NCBI RefSeq assembly: GCF_001583695.1
Contig: NZ_LOBC01000009.1
Location: 62,001-126,000, forward strand
Source: Bacillus wiedmannii
GTDB lineage: Bacteria; Bacillota; Bacilli; Bacillales; Bacillaceae_G
Reading direction: 5' to 3'
Length of the DNA stretch: 64,000 nt
Program-made: the position numbers and the translations under genes
Shown: positions 27,566 through 36,716 of the stretch, piece after piece
Numbering within the stretch: the first letter of the stretch is position 1
Layout: each line of letters opens with the position of its first letter
The notes under the pieces: generated by a model
Seen by the model: only the letters and a program-made list of their open reading frames with translations
Told to the model about the DNA's origin: nothing
Databases searched by the model: none

Positions 27566-30190
27566 TTACCAGTTTTTCCATTGTCCTTCTGAATCAACAC
27601 TTGCAAGTCTAACCCATCCATTTTGAACTTTTTCTCGAAATGTGAAATCATTATTTAGCAAACGCTCTATATATTCAATAGGTGCTTGAATTACAATTAG
27701 TAAACGAAGTGGTGAATGATACGTCTCACTATCTGACTGCATAACGGATTGCCAAGGTAAACCTGGCAACAAGTCACTTGCATTTCCTTGCATAACACCG
27801 AGACCTGCCGTTACAGTTTGGGTTGTTTTGTTTCCACTACCATAATAATGAGGAGCCACAGTTGAAGCGTAATATTGTAAATTTATCCACTGAGCTACTG
27901 TTCCTGGTCCTGCAATGATGCTAGCTAATATATCTCCACTTCCATCCTGTTTCCAATCATAATTATGAAGGAAAGCCCTTCCTTCTAAGTCACAATCCTG
28001 AGTTAATTCTCGTTTTCCGATAATAAAAGATGCATTACGGGCTAATCCCCATTCCGGACGTATTTCACTCCAATCTTCTGCAAATCGATGTGCCTCTTTA
28101 CTCGGATTTTTTATTTTCGTTTTAAAATTAGGTAATTGTGTTAAACGCTCTCTATTTGCATGTTGGCTCACATTTGGCATAACCGACTCAATACTATCAA
28201 ATGCTTCTTGCGCAGTTTCCGAAAGTTGTGGGACGTAAATCCATTCCAATTCATCCACTGTTGTTTTATGTTCAGCTGCTGCAAAAATGGTGTCCTCCGG
28301 AATTTTAATACCTTCAGCAGACAAAGCCTCTCTGACTTCTGGAAGATTACATAAAGTAGCAAAAACTCTTGCATTGAATCCCCCTGCTGCTCCGCCACAA
28401 GCACCACACTCAAGCGCTGCAGCATAAGGGTTGTTCGTACTTTGACTACTATGTCCGCACATTACAACTAGAGGCGCGAATTTTTCTGTTAATCCCACCA
28501 TTTTTAAAGCTTGACGCACATAGTTCACTTTTTCTTCTTTCGTAAAACCGATAGGCATCTCACATTTTGTTTCATGAACATGATTAAGTGAGAATGTCGT
28601 ATCAGGTTTTCGTAACATTGTTTTGCGAAGGTTACGAATGAAACTACCTACTCTTCTTGGCACAAAACTTCTTGTCATCATTTGTAGACCAAGTAAAGGG
28701 CCACTTATCTCAGGTAGTAACATACTTGTAAGTACATTTTGTTTCATCATTTTAAACGTATAACTTACTGAGCTGTCTATCTTCTTACGTTGTTGATAAG
28801 ATTTATATTCATTTTCATCCGTGAGCTCTTTTATTTGATGTTTCGGTTTTAATATAACTGGCAAAGAAGGATGACTGTCATTACTACCCAGTTCACTAGT
28901 CGCAATTGGTAACCCAAAGAAACCAGCTATTCCAAACGTTTCAAACGGACCTAATTTTTCTAGGTGGCGACGAAACGGTTCTGAACGTACATCAATACAA
29001 AATGCTAATTGAGCTAATACACGTTTTTTATCATTAGTTGCACGTTGCTTAGAAACAATCTTTTCCCTTAATTGCTCTGCATGCGTCTGTTCCCAAGCTT
29101 CTAGCCAAAGTTTCCTGCGAATATTTTCATCAAAACGATATGCAAATGCTAATAATTCGCTTTGTTCAGCTGCAGACATTTGTGACCATTCCAGGGCTGA
29201 AATATTCCCCCAATAGATCCAAGAAGCTATAAGTGGGACAATCGCAACTTTCTTCTCAGCCTTTTGATTTTTTGTAGGTAAATAAGGTTTGACAATGGCC
29301 AGCTCCATAGAAATTCGAACTGCTAAATATTCAATCATAAGTTCCTGTTCCTGAATTGATCGTTGGGAACGCCATAGTATCATTCCTGCCCACCCAGGCA
29401 AAGCAAGCAAGTGACCTTCAAGGTAAGCTTGCTTGTTAGATTCAGAAATTCCTAATTCAGATAAAGCTTTTGTTAAAGCTATCTGGGCATCCTCTGGCCA
29501 ATCTTTTAAAACGCTACGCTCATTTTTACTGAGCGCTGGATCAAATGTAATAAGGTGATGCCATGCACGATACAAACCTTTCTCTCGATTTGGCATCGTC
29601 CAACTTGACCCGGAGTCATCCAAATATAATTTACACCATTTAATGATATGATAATTAAGAATATCAGATAGGTTTTCACCCTTTTGATTCTCTATAAGTG
29701 AACTTACAGGTTGCATAGGAGAGTCTTTCATACTTCCTGTATTTATATAACTCATTTCTTCTGCCAGTTTATTTGATTGTGGCGATGATAATAGGCTAGA
29801 AGGTAATTTCTCTAACTTTAAAGCTGCTTGGCAAAACTGCTCCGCTTTCTTTCGCGGGATATGAAAAGATTGTGAATCAAGCCAATGAGACAAGCCACTT
29901 TGTAAAAATGATTCCTTAATCTCCCCTTTCGCCTTTGCCGAATGAATCATAGCAGCACTAGGATATATATCCACATTACGAATTTCTTTTAACCAATCTG
30001 CAACTTGTTCAAATGATTGTTTTTCAAGTCCCATCCAAGGGTGATGAGCTGCAAATGTAGCGATCGGCCAAAGTGGTGCAATCACTCGGCTAGCAGATTC
30101 AACTAAATCATTTATATTCTTTTCTTGTATTTCAATGTTTGTATCTTTCTTTTTTAAAGTCTCTTTCGTTACGATTGACGGTATGCTCAT
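27566..30190 (-). CDS. dabA: Inorganic carbon transporter subunit DabA (DUF2309 / MpsB)
   Basis: This 874-residue peripheral subunit of the DAB (MpsAB) energy-coupled CO2/bicarbonate accumulation system has the beta-carbonic-anhydrase-like zinc site in two parts: AFCIDVRSEPFRRHLE (Cys and Asp near residues 392-394) and VVMCGHSSQSTNN with ALECGACGG (His and Cys near 575-595). Length and N-terminus (PLWPIATFAAHHPWMGLE) are typical. Its ATG overlaps the dabB stop (TGATG) with GGGAGG upstream, so translation is coupled; GTG 30193 is an alternative start. In B. anthracis and S. aureus, homologues support growth in ambient CO2. It is encoded with dabB and a carbonic-anhydrase-like protein. Confidence 0.9.
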   Translation of the reverse strand: MSIPSIVTKETLKKKDTNIEIQEKNINDLVESASRVIAPLWPIATFAAHHPWMGLEKQSFEQVADWLKEIRNVDIYPSAAMIHSAKAKGEIKESFLQSGLSHWLDSQSFHIPRKKAEQFCQAALKLEKLPSSLLSSPQSNKLAEEMSYINTGSMKDSPMQPVSSLIENQKGENLSDILNYHIIKWCKLYLDDSGSSWTMPNREKGLYRAWHHLITFDPALSKNERSVLKDWPEDAQIALTKALSELGISESNKQAYLEGHLLALPGWAGMILWRSQRSIQEQELMIEYLAVRISMELAIVKPYLPTKNQKAEKKVAIVPLIASWIYWGNISALEWSQMSAAEQSELLAFAYRFDENIRRKLWLEAWEQTHAEQLREKIVSKQRATNDKKRVLAQLAFCIDVRSEPFRRHLEKLGPFETFGIAGFFGLPIATSELGSNDSHPSLPVILKPKHQIKELTDENEYKSYQQRKKIDSSVSYTFKMMKQNVLTSMLLPEISGPLLGLQMMTRSFVPRRVGSFIRNLRKTMLRKPDTTFSLNHVHETKCEMPIGFTKEEKVNYVRQALKMVGLTEKFAPLVVMCGHSSQSTNNPYAAALECGACGGAAGGFNARVFATLCNLPEVREALSAEGIKIPEDTIFAAAEHKTTVDELEWIYVPQLSETAQEAFDSIESVMPNVSQHANRERLTQLPNFKTKIKNPSKEAHRFAEDWSEIRPEWGLARNASFIIGKRELTQDCDLEGRAFLHNYDWKQDGSGDILASIIAGPGTVAQWINLQYYASTVAPHYYGSGNKTTQTVTAGLGVMQGNASDLLPGLPWQSVMQSDSETYHSPLRLLIVIQAPIEYIERLLNNDFTFREKVQNGWVRLASVDSEGQWKNW

Positions 30191-31722
30191 CACTGATTAC
30201 CTCCCTTTGATACATAATGTTTAAGATAGCTCGGATGACTTTCTACTGACTTTTGTCTCGCCTCACCTACTCGAACGAACCAAAGATACATTACAGCAAA
30301 TATAGTAGAGGATTGATAACGAGTAACGAGAGTACTAATAGCACTACCAAATAATAAGAGACATATAACAAATATAACGGCTGGAGCTGAAGGTTGAACA
30401 TTTTGATACATGTCAGTATGCAACCATTTATAAAGGGAATTATGAACGGTAAAGTAAATGAGAGAAAATCCAGCTAAAATAAATAGGCCAACAATTCTTC
30501 CCATTCTTCCCTCTCCAAAAACAACAAGTTGTTTCCATGAAAAGTATAATGACCATCCTAAGATGAACGCACTAACTAATTGATACCCTTCTCCAGAAGT
30601 CGTAAACCAAAATGCAATCGCTATAAATAATCCGAAAACACGTCCGACCATAATCCATAAATTAGATATCTTTTCATTAGACTGCTTCACTACCCCAAAA
30701 CATTGTACGGAAGAACCAGCTTGTAAAAACAGTGTCGCTTTAAACAAACCATGTAAAATTAAATGAATAACAGCCGCTAAATAGGCTCCTAATGCGCATT
30801 GAATAAGCATAAACCCCATTTGTACAATAGTTGACCCCACTAGCTGACGTTTATAATCAACCTGAACTAGGCTAATTCCTGTTCCAATTAAGACAGAAAT
30901 ACTAGAGAAAATTAGTAAAATGATTTGTGCCATATCATCATGAAAAAGAGGTGAAAATCTAGTTAACATGATACCGCCAGCATTTACTAACCCCGCATGC
31001 ATAACAGCAGAAACAGGCGTTGGAGCAACAGCTGACTCAATTAACCACCTTTGAAAAGGCCATTGTGCTGCTGGAATCATCACAGCTAATATAATCAATA
31101 AGTTAATTCCTGTTTTCTCCAATGTTCCAAATTGAGCTACATTTTCATTCGTTAAAACTGATGTTAACTGCCACTGTCCAGTGACTTGAAAAAGCCAAAT
31201 GATAGCTGCTAGCAAAGCAATCCAGCTTATTGTAAATAAATAACTAGAAATTTTTGTTGCTTCGCTAACTACTTTCCACCCTTTATTTAGACCTATGAGT
31301 AAAACCAATCCTATAAGAGTTGCCCCCCAACAAATAATCATGAAACGAAGATCATCACTTAACCATGCAACCGAAGATATACTTGTAGTAAATGTAAAAA
31401 GTGCAAAGTATTTTCGATATGAGCGATCTCCCAGTAAGTAACGTACAGAAAAACGCTGAATGATTAAACCAATTGTAAGAACAAAGAAAGCCATGAACCA
31501 AGCTAAAGTATCTAAATGCCAAGGCCCCACAACTCTATCTCCATTGTGATTAACAAGTGCGAGTAAAGAAACCAATGAAGGCAAAGCAGCGATACCAATA
31601 TGGATATGAACAAAACGTAAAGGCATCCTTGCATGTAAAAATAATAATCCACTTAGCCAAGAAGCGCTAAGCGCCATAAAAAATAATGTTAACAGTGTTG
31701 ATGAACTCAGCGAAATTAACAT
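30190..31722 (-). CDS. dabB: Inorganic carbon transporter membrane subunit DabB (NuoL-like / MpsA)
   Basis: This is a 510-residue membrane protein with about 14 hydrophobic segments of the NADH-dehydrogenase subunit 5 / Mrp antiporter type. The conserved ion-channel helix is seen as AAQWPFQRWLIESAVAPTPVSAVMHAG around residue 225, with a later broken helix (YLAAVIHLILHGLFKATLFLQAGS). In the DAB system this subunit couples ion flow to CO2 hydration by DabA. ATG 31722 is eight bases after GGGAG. Its leader is about 430 bases long and carries a strong terminator hairpin (31837-31900), so read-through may be controlled. Confidence 0.9.
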   Translation of the reverse strand: MLISLSSSTLLTLFFMALSASWLSGLLFLHARMPLRFVHIHIGIAALPSLVSLLALVNHNGDRVVGPWHLDTLAWFMAFFVLTIGLIIQRFSVRYLLGDRSYRKYFALFTFTTSISSVAWLSDDLRFMIICWGATLIGLVLLIGLNKGWKVVSEATKISSYLFTISWIALLAAIIWLFQVTGQWQLTSVLTNENVAQFGTLEKTGINLLIILAVMIPAAQWPFQRWLIESAVAPTPVSAVMHAGLVNAGGIMLTRFSPLFHDDMAQIILLIFSSISVLIGTGISLVQVDYKRQLVGSTIVQMGFMLIQCALGAYLAAVIHLILHGLFKATLFLQAGSSVQCFGVVKQSNEKISNLWIMVGRVFGLFIAIAFWFTTSGEGYQLVSAFILGWSLYFSWKQLVVFGEGRMGRIVGLFILAGFSLIYFTVHNSLYKWLHTDMYQNVQPSAPAVIFVICLLLFGSAISTLVTRYQSSTIFAVMYLWFVRVGEARQKSVESHPSYLKHYVSKGGNQ

Positions 31723-31836
31723 GTACAATACTCCCTTCCAAACGAAAATAACCTATAAAAATTCCTTTTAAGTAAGATAGTTTTTTAATTTCAATTTTCA
31801 TTCACTCTTTTTAGTACATCGTTTTTTCCCATAAAA

Positions 31837-31900
31837 AAACCGACAACTTCCATAATTCAATGATTTTATATCATCATTGAATTATGGAGATTGTCGGTTT
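31837..31900 (-). terminator. Strong terminator inside the dabBA upstream region
   Basis: On the minus strand AAACCGACAA pairs with TTGTCGGTTT, extended by CCATAATTCAATGA pairing, and is followed by seven T. It lies 115 bases before the dabB start. It may end mpsC transcripts or act as an attenuator for dabBA. Confidence 0.75.
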
Positions 31901-32157
31901 CACTTCAACTAACTTCAATAAAGTTTTTTGAAGAGCTCCCATTTTATAGAGGATAATGTATGTATTACTCCTGTTAAAAAGAAAAGTATATTTCTGATCT
32001 CCTAGATTATGCAATCAATATATCAATTTATGTTATGTGCTATCTTTTAATTAAGAAACTTTTTCATTTAGTCAATATTACATATTAAAAAAATGCTAAA
32101 GCCTTAATTATAGCAAACTGTTAAAATGAGCATCTATCAATTTTTTAAAACAATTAT

Positions 32158-32186
32158 AAGATAAACCATATTAAGCAGTTTGTCAA
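32158..32186 (-). promoter_or_regulatory. Candidate sigma-A promoter for dabBA
   Basis: TTGACA (32181-32186) and TATCTT (32158-32163) with 17 bases between on the minus strand. If used, it gives a leader of about 430 bases that contains the terminator at 31837-31900. No known riboswitch was recognised in the leader. Confidence 0.5.
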
Positions 32187-32337
32187 TTTCTTTATCAGTT
32201 TTTTAAGAGTTATTTGAATTACGATTTATTATACCTAAATAACTTCAAGTTTTTTAATTATTAGCATATTAATAAAGTTAAATAAAGTGCAAAACTTGTA
32301 GGTTTCTTAATCCTTCCACTAACCTTAAGTTTTATTT

Positions 32338-32700
32338 TTAAAATTTTCCCTCAAGATTATGAAGCAATTTAAAAATCATTACTCGTTCGCCTGTACGGGA
32401 GCTTATATCCGTATGAAAGCTTTTCACTTTCTCTCCAGTTAATTCTAGTATAATCTCTTTCAAATCATCAATTCCAGATTCAACTAGCTCCGAACGGTTT
32501 TTCTTTATCGTTAGCATGCCGTCTTTTGTTTCGCAAACAGTATATTCAGCCGGGGTTAAAATACCTTGTAAATTTACGATAATCATATCCCGTAATATAT
32601 CTGTCTTAACGGATATAGAACCGCGTCCTAAGTAGTCCTTTTCCCAATGAGTAATTGCTTTGCTTATCTCTGATTCAATAGAGCCTTTTGAGCTTTTCAT
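32338..32700 (-). CDS. mpsC: DUF2294-family protein (MpsC type)
   Basis: The 120-residue cytoplasmic protein has the DUF2294 pattern: an N-terminal helix with SEISKAITHWEKDYLGRGS, strand VKTDILRDMIIVNLQGILTPAE, helix ESGIDDLKEIILELTGEKV and closing strand FHTDISSRTGERVMIFKL. In S. aureus the third gene of the mpsABC CO2/bicarbonate system encodes this family, and here it lies 615 bases upstream of dabB on the same strand. A functional link is likely, though its role is not known. AAGGAGG precedes the ATG at 32700. Confidence 0.75.
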   Translation of the reverse strand: MKSSKGSIESEISKAITHWEKDYLGRGSISVKTDILRDMIIVNLQGILTPAEYTVCETKDGMLTIKKNRSELVESGIDDLKEIILELTGEKVKSFHTDISSRTGERVMIFKLLHNLEGKF

Positions 32701-32884
32701 CTATGTATCCTCCTTCAATAAAATAAATTTACAATAACAATATAATAATCTGGATTGATTTTATTTTCAATTATTGAGAAGAATTTATTGGGGTTGTTGT
32801 AAGGTATCCTTTCATATCATAGTGATTTTTCATATTACAATATAGATTTTTTGATCATTCCCAACAAGTTACTCTTACTATAAA

Positions 32885-32903
32885 GGCTCTGTTGCATAGA
32901 TTT
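32885..32903. mobile_element. Possible IS6/IS240-type terminal repeat remnant
   Basis: GGCTCTGTTGCATAGATTT resembles the terminal repeat of IS6-family elements (GGCTCTGTTGCAAA type, recalled). No transposase sequence is attached. It directly precedes a half copy of the bcr1-like repeat. Confidence 0.35.
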
Positions 32904-32910
32904 CTAAAAA

Positions 32911-32966
32911 GGTCATTGTGGGGGGAGTTGTATTTTCTTAGCTTGATAGCGATGGGGCAGGACCCC
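32911..32966. repeat. bcr1-like repeat, right half only
   Basis: Contains the GGGGG core and the typical right end (CTTAGCTTGATAGCGATGGGG, ending GGACCCC). The left half is missing. It lies in the gap 32701-33092, which holds no gene. Confidence 0.7.
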
Positions 32967-33092
32967 TGTACGTTAAGAGATTAGGTTGTATATTTGAGGA
33001 GATGTACGAGACAGGTGTGAATTTAGGGTAATCTAATATTTCACATTCAAATATGATAGAATAGAAGTATATCCAAAACGGAGGAATAACAA

Positions 33093-33368
33093 ATGAACTC
33101 AAACACAAAACAGTTTATTTATGATATCCAGCAACGAAAGAACAATTATATAGAAAATGCTTTAATAGCAATACAACACCCTAAAAAAGAGCAATCTGAA
33201 CAGGTCATTCAAAATATAGTAGAGAAAATGGATATGATGATTAGTCTAGTTACTACGTACATGAGGATTGAATCTGGATCTACGAAAGAATTAAAAGAAC
33301 TTCAGAAAGAAATTATCCATGCTCAAGCATATATCCAAAAACGAAAATTTGAAGAAACACAGAGATAA
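33093..33368 (+). CDS. Small helical protein of unknown function
   Basis: 91 residues, all predicted helix with heptad-like spacing (QVIQNIVEKMDMMISLV and KELKELQKEIIHAQAYI), Lys/Glu-rich, no signal peptide. ACGGAGG lies ten bases before the ATG and a terminator overlaps the stop, so it is probably a real single-gene unit. I do not recognise the family. Confidence 0.65.
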   Translation: MNSNTKQFIYDIQQRKNNYIENALIAIQHPKKEQSEQVIQNIVEKMDMMISLVTTYMRIESGSTKELKELQKEIIHAQAYIQKRKFEETQR

Positions 33369-33378
33369 AACCCTGTGT
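33355..33378 (+). terminator. Terminator overlapping the end of the 91-residue gene
   Basis: AAACACAG pairs with CTGTGTTT, followed by TTATTT. Confidence 0.75.
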
Positions 33379-33435
33379 TTTTATTTGATGTTCTATGACG
33401 CTAATCTGTTATAAATCAAATTACATGTAATTTGA

Positions 33436-33669
33436 TTATTGTTTTGGCATAATCCATACAATTTGTTGAATGCGTACAATATATGGCACCGTATCTTCAA
33501 TGAGCAAATGATCGGGTTTCACATCCTTTAATTTACCTCTTATATTTCCTCTTACAGTTTCAATAACCACATGTTTACCAATTACTGATTGTAATGTCTG
33601 ATATACATAGGGATTAGGCACACTTACCATATTTTGTTTACTAAAGTCATTTCCCTCCAAATAACTCAT
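33436..33669 (-). CDS. DUF2642-family small protein (YuzF-like)
   Basis: 77 residues. The C-terminal two thirds have the SH3-like DUF2642 pattern: YQTLQSVIGKHVVIETVRGNIRGKLKDVKPDHLLIED, then VRIQQIVWIMP. Relatives occur in Bacillus spore-forming species and some are spore-coat associated, but no function is established here. ATG 33669 has AAAGGAGT upstream; the upstream ATG 33696 lies before that site. Confidence 0.7.
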   Translation of the reverse strand: MSYLEGNDFSKQNMVSVPNPYVYQTLQSVIGKHVVIETVRGNIRGKLKDVKPDHLLIEDTVPYIVRIQQIVWIMPKQ

Positions 33670-33907
33670 TCTATAAGACTCCTTTCTAACTCGCATTCTT
33701 TCTCCTAATATATGATGTAAATCTTATAAATATACTAGAAGGATAATTCATTATATGAACGGAAATAACATTTTAATAAGATACGGTTTCTATTCCTAAA
33801 TTGCTAAAAAATTATTTATATAAAGTTAATTTTACTAGTTAATAGGTGATGATATAGGGATATTTTGAATGTACATCTAGGTTGTTCCTTTCAGGATATG
33901 TATCATT

Positions 33908-34141
33908 TTAAATACGCCCTTTATTAGAATAGTACTCATACTTTTTTTGAGATTCTTTCGTAATACGTGCGTTAAGTAAAATTGCTAACAATAAAAATAC
34001 TCCATATTTTCCCCCTGTAGCTCCTATGATAATCACACTACTACAAACAAGTACAATTAATAGGATAAACGAAACTAAATAAATACGATCATAATTCTTT
34101 GACATCTTCTCGTATTTTATGCGTTCTTTCCTTGCATCCAT
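33908..34141 (-). CDS. Small two-TM membrane protein of unknown function
   Basis: 77 residues with two close hydrophobic segments (IYLVSFILLIVLVCSSVIII and YGVFLLLAILLNA) between charged ends. AAGGAGGAATT precedes ATG 34141. Family not recognised. A tiny ORF (34208-34294) lies just upstream on the same strand. Confidence 0.6.
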   Translation of the reverse strand: MDARKERIKYEKMSKNYDRIYLVSFILLIVLVCSSVIIIGATGGKYGVFLLLAILLNARITKESQKKYEYYSNKGRI

Positions 34142-34207
34142 CTAAATTCCTCCTTTAAATAATCCATTTCACTCTCAAATAAATCTAGCCCTTAAAAAGG
34201 AAACAAT

Positions 34208-34294
34208 CTATCGTTTTAAATAATTAGTTTGTTTTTTATCAACTAATTTATATAACGTAAAAAGAAATCCTACCAATATTAAGCTCTCCACCAT
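34208..34294 (-). CDS. Possible 28-residue membrane peptide
   Basis: An ORF with one hydrophobic stretch (ESLILVGFLFTLYKLVD) and a basic tail. GGAAGGAGAGG lies upstream at slightly long spacing. It sits 66 bases before the 77-residue membrane protein gene and may share its transcript. Confidence 0.4.
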   Translation of the reverse strand: MVESLILVGFLFTLYKLVDKKQTNYLKR

Positions 34295-34375
34295 GATAAT
34301 CCCGACCCTCTCCTTCCTTTTAATCCCAACAAATCAGATGAAAGTTATGTATATCCCATATTAACTGCAACAAGC

Positions 34376-34412
34376 AAAAAGGATCCCCCTTCTCTTAAAG
34401 GCCGATCCTTTT
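34376..34412 (-). terminator. Terminator of the 48-residue gene
   Basis: AAAAAGGATC pairs with GATCCTTTT (GATCC core), 25 bases past the stop at 34437 on the minus strand. Confidence 0.7.
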
Positions 34413-34436
34413 CTCCTTGTATGCAACTATTTTTAC

Positions 34437-34583
34437 CTATTCTTGATTAATTAGAATAATAGCTGGTCCATCTACACGAATTCCACCAACTTCGATTTTT
34501 TCATAAGACTCAACTGTAATAGAGATGATCCCTTCTCGCTTCTTTAATTCATTACTTAATTCTTTTGTTAACATTTTTTTCAT
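34437..34583 (-). CDS. 48-residue conserved-looking small protein
   Basis: Translation starts MKKMLTKELSNELKKREG, continues ISITVESYEKIEVGGIRVDG and ends PAIILINQE. GAAGGAG lies in front of the ATG at 34583 and a terminator follows. It is well formed, with a helix then a beta hairpin. I do not know its function. Confidence 0.65.
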   Translation of the reverse strand: MKKMLTKELSNELKKREGIISITVESYEKIEVGGIRVDGPAIILINQE

Positions 34584-34635
34584 GTGTGTACTCCTTCTTA
34601 CTGCTTAATTTACTATTGGTATGTAAATAAAATTT

Positions 34636-34665
34636 AAATTGGTTTCCTGGTCTGGAAACCAATTT
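34636..34665 (+). terminator. Terminator-like hairpin
   Basis: AAATTGGTTTCC pairs with GGAAACCAATTT, followed by TTT. No plus-strand gene precedes it nearby. The stretch 34666-35129 shows only a 39-codon ORF without a ribosome binding site (34681-34800), which I do not call. Confidence 0.6.
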
Positions 34666-35129
34666 TTTGTAGTTGACCATATGGTGTTACCAGTTCGTTT
34701 ATCAATTTTACGTAAAGAAGATAAACAATTACTATTCACCGTCTCAGTAGATATAAGGACTCTTACAGATAGTGGTGAGATTGATTGTTTTTTCTTCTAG
34801 AAATAATGACTTAGATAGTATATTACCTAAAACAATGAAAGCCCTACCTCTCTTTCATCCTTACGGCTCCTTGTCCGTGCCAGTGTGAATCAGGATTGTA
34901 AAAATCAAGTGACTATTTAATCGAGTTATTTGATGAAACTTCAAACGTTCGTAAAAGAAATTTAAAAATATAAATGGATTAGATTGAAGTAATAACAAAA
35001 GAGGTATCTACTCTAAAAGTGAGTTGAAGAAATTGAATATCTTTGAAATACTTTCCTTTTAATAATCATCATATACCCAGAAAATTCAGGATATTTCCGA
35101 GGGATGTCATACAGTATTTATAATAAATC

Positions 35130-35591
35130 TCAACAGAAACTTTTTATTTGTTTTTCAGTGATTCCTTTAATTAATTCTAGCTCACTGACCAAAAATTTAT
35201 ATGCATCATCCAACAATTTTTTTTCGCTTGTATTCAGTGCTTTTTCCTTCTTTATACGGATTAAATCACGTATAACTTCAGCACCTTCTTGTATTTCACC
35301 CGTTTTTATTTTATCTGTGTTTACTTTATACCTTTGTTTCCAAGGCATTAATTCGCCTGATTCTCCATGCTGAAAAATGTGTATAATGCGCGTTAATGTA
35401 AGTATATCAATAACTGGGCGTATATTCGAACTCAATATTTTGCCCTTAGGAATCATGATTTGCATATTACTAAGGGACATTTTTATGACATAATAAAGTT
35501 GCTTTTTCCCTGAGAACTCTTTTTCTTCTATGGCTTCAATTATACCTGCTCCGTGCATTGGATAAACAATGTTATCGCCAATTTGAAACAT
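35130..35591 (-). CDS. CarD/CdnL-family transcription regulator
   Basis: The protein has 153 residues. The N-terminal Tudor-like RNA-polymerase-interacting domain is clear (MFQIGDNIVYPMHGAGIIEAIEEKE at residues 1-25, then YYVIKM and MQIMIPKGK). A helical C-terminal domain follows (WKQRYKVNTDKIKTG, RDLIRIKKEKALNTSEKKLLDDAYKFL in outline). Such proteins bind the beta subunit and stabilise the open promoter complex. GGAGGTG lies before ATG 35591; the ORF extends upstream without a site. Single gene. Confidence 0.9.
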   Translation of the reverse strand: MFQIGDNIVYPMHGAGIIEAIEEKEFSGKKQLYYVIKMSLSNMQIMIPKGKILSSNIRPVIDILTLTRIIHIFQHGESGELMPWKQRYKVNTDKIKTGEIQEGAEVIRDLIRIKKEKALNTSEKKLLDDAYKFLVSELELIKGITEKQIKSFC

Positions 35592-35807
35592 ATAACCCAC
35601 CTCCATATGTGGTAACCTTCTCAAGCTTAACACATATGTTATTTTTTATCAAATATTCAATAATATCATGAGTTTATTTTTGGTGTCAATCACTTTTTTC
35701 TCCGGAAGTTAAATTAAGGAAAACAGCCGCAAAATAATAGAGAGCGTTCTAGATTTCAAATAAAAGAAAAGGGAATTCCCACGCGTATATTCTGAAATCT
35801 CTACTCA

Positions 35808-36716
35808 TTAACGTAGATCAGTTTTTTCTTGAAAACGGCCAAATCGATCCCGTATTTTTTTCAATCTTATATGATACTCCAAAATCTCAATTCTTGCTTT
35901 TTCTGCTAGAGGGGCAATTGGTCGTAAGTCTTTTAACCCCCAATACTCAACCACTACATCAAGTACTTGATCAAAATATTGTAGTGGCCCATAGTTTGCT
36001 TCTTTTGCAATCACAGCCATTCTATTTTCAAAATCAGGCATGACGGCACCTGGCATTTTAAAATTCCTAATCACATTGGCAATATGGTAGCAATAATTTG
36101 GTTCCAATTCTAAATGTGTTCGAATAACGTCTCGATAAAACGCATAATGAAGTGTTTCATCTTTTGCAAGACGGCGTAATAATGTAGCAAGATCTGGATC
36201 ATGCTTACTTGCCACCTTAGCTACATTATTGTAAAACACCATTGTTGCAAGTTCTTGTAGCGTCGTATACGTCATGGCTTCGATTGGTGTATGAAAATCA
36301 GGCTCAAATCCACACTCAACGACTGATTTTCTTAATTCATGTATACGTTTAGGGTTTACACTTCGAGTGAGTAGTAAATATGTCTCTAATAAATTCGAAT
36401 GTTGATCCTCTTCTGAGGTCCAAGTATGAATAAAGTCTGTAATAACAGAAAGAGAACCTTTAAAAGTCGCAGATAAATACGTTGTAAACCATGGTAAATT
36501 CACTTCTGTTAATAAAGCTGTTTCAATGGCCGTAATTACACCAGAAGGGAGAGTAACTTGACTTTCATCCCAAGGAACTCTTTTAAAGTCCATTCCCTTA
36601 TCCCATGGTAAAAACTCATGATAACCCCAGTCTATCTTCTGCGCTCTTATTTTATGTTGTTCATACAGTTCTTTTAAACGTGGTTCTAATCGGAAATCTA
36701 AATCATTTGTTAGCAT
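35808..36716 (-). CDS. Soluble acyl-ACP desaturase-like diiron protein
   Basis: This 302-residue ferritin-like four-helix diiron protein matches the fatty acid desaturase type 2 family (plant stearoyl-ACP desaturase group). Metal ligands are all present: ETALLTE near residue 60, EEDQH near 98, QELAT near 147 and DETLHYAFYRD near 180. It would insert a double bond into acyl-ACP using O2 and ferredoxin. Soluble acyl-ACP desaturases are common in plants and actinobacteria; Bacillus mostly uses membrane desaturases, so this gene stands out. ATG 36716 follows AAGGGGG. It is alone, with no ferredoxin gene beside it. Confidence 0.8.
   Translation of the reverse strand: MLTNDLDFRLEPRLKELYEQHKIRAQKIDWGYHEFLPWDKGMDFKRVPWDESQVTLPSGVITAIETALLTEVNLPWFTTYLSATFKGSLSVITDFIHTWTSEEDQHSNLLETYLLLTRSVNPKRIHELRKSVVECGFEPDFHTPIEAMTYTTLQELATMVFYNNVAKVASKHDPDLATLLRRLAKDETLHYAFYRDVIRTHLELEPNYCYHIANVIRNFKMPGAVMPDFENRMAVIAKEANYGPLQYFDQVLDVVVEYWGLKDLRPIAPLAEKARIEILEYHIRLKKIRDRFGRFQEKTDLR

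Noticed and set aside
31723-32337. Known riboswitch in the dabBA leader
   Set aside because: No recognised aptamer core. Only the terminator and an A/T-rich leader are visible.
34681-34800. 39-codon plus-strand ORF
   Set aside because: No ribosome binding site and unfamiliar sequence; perhaps a remnant.
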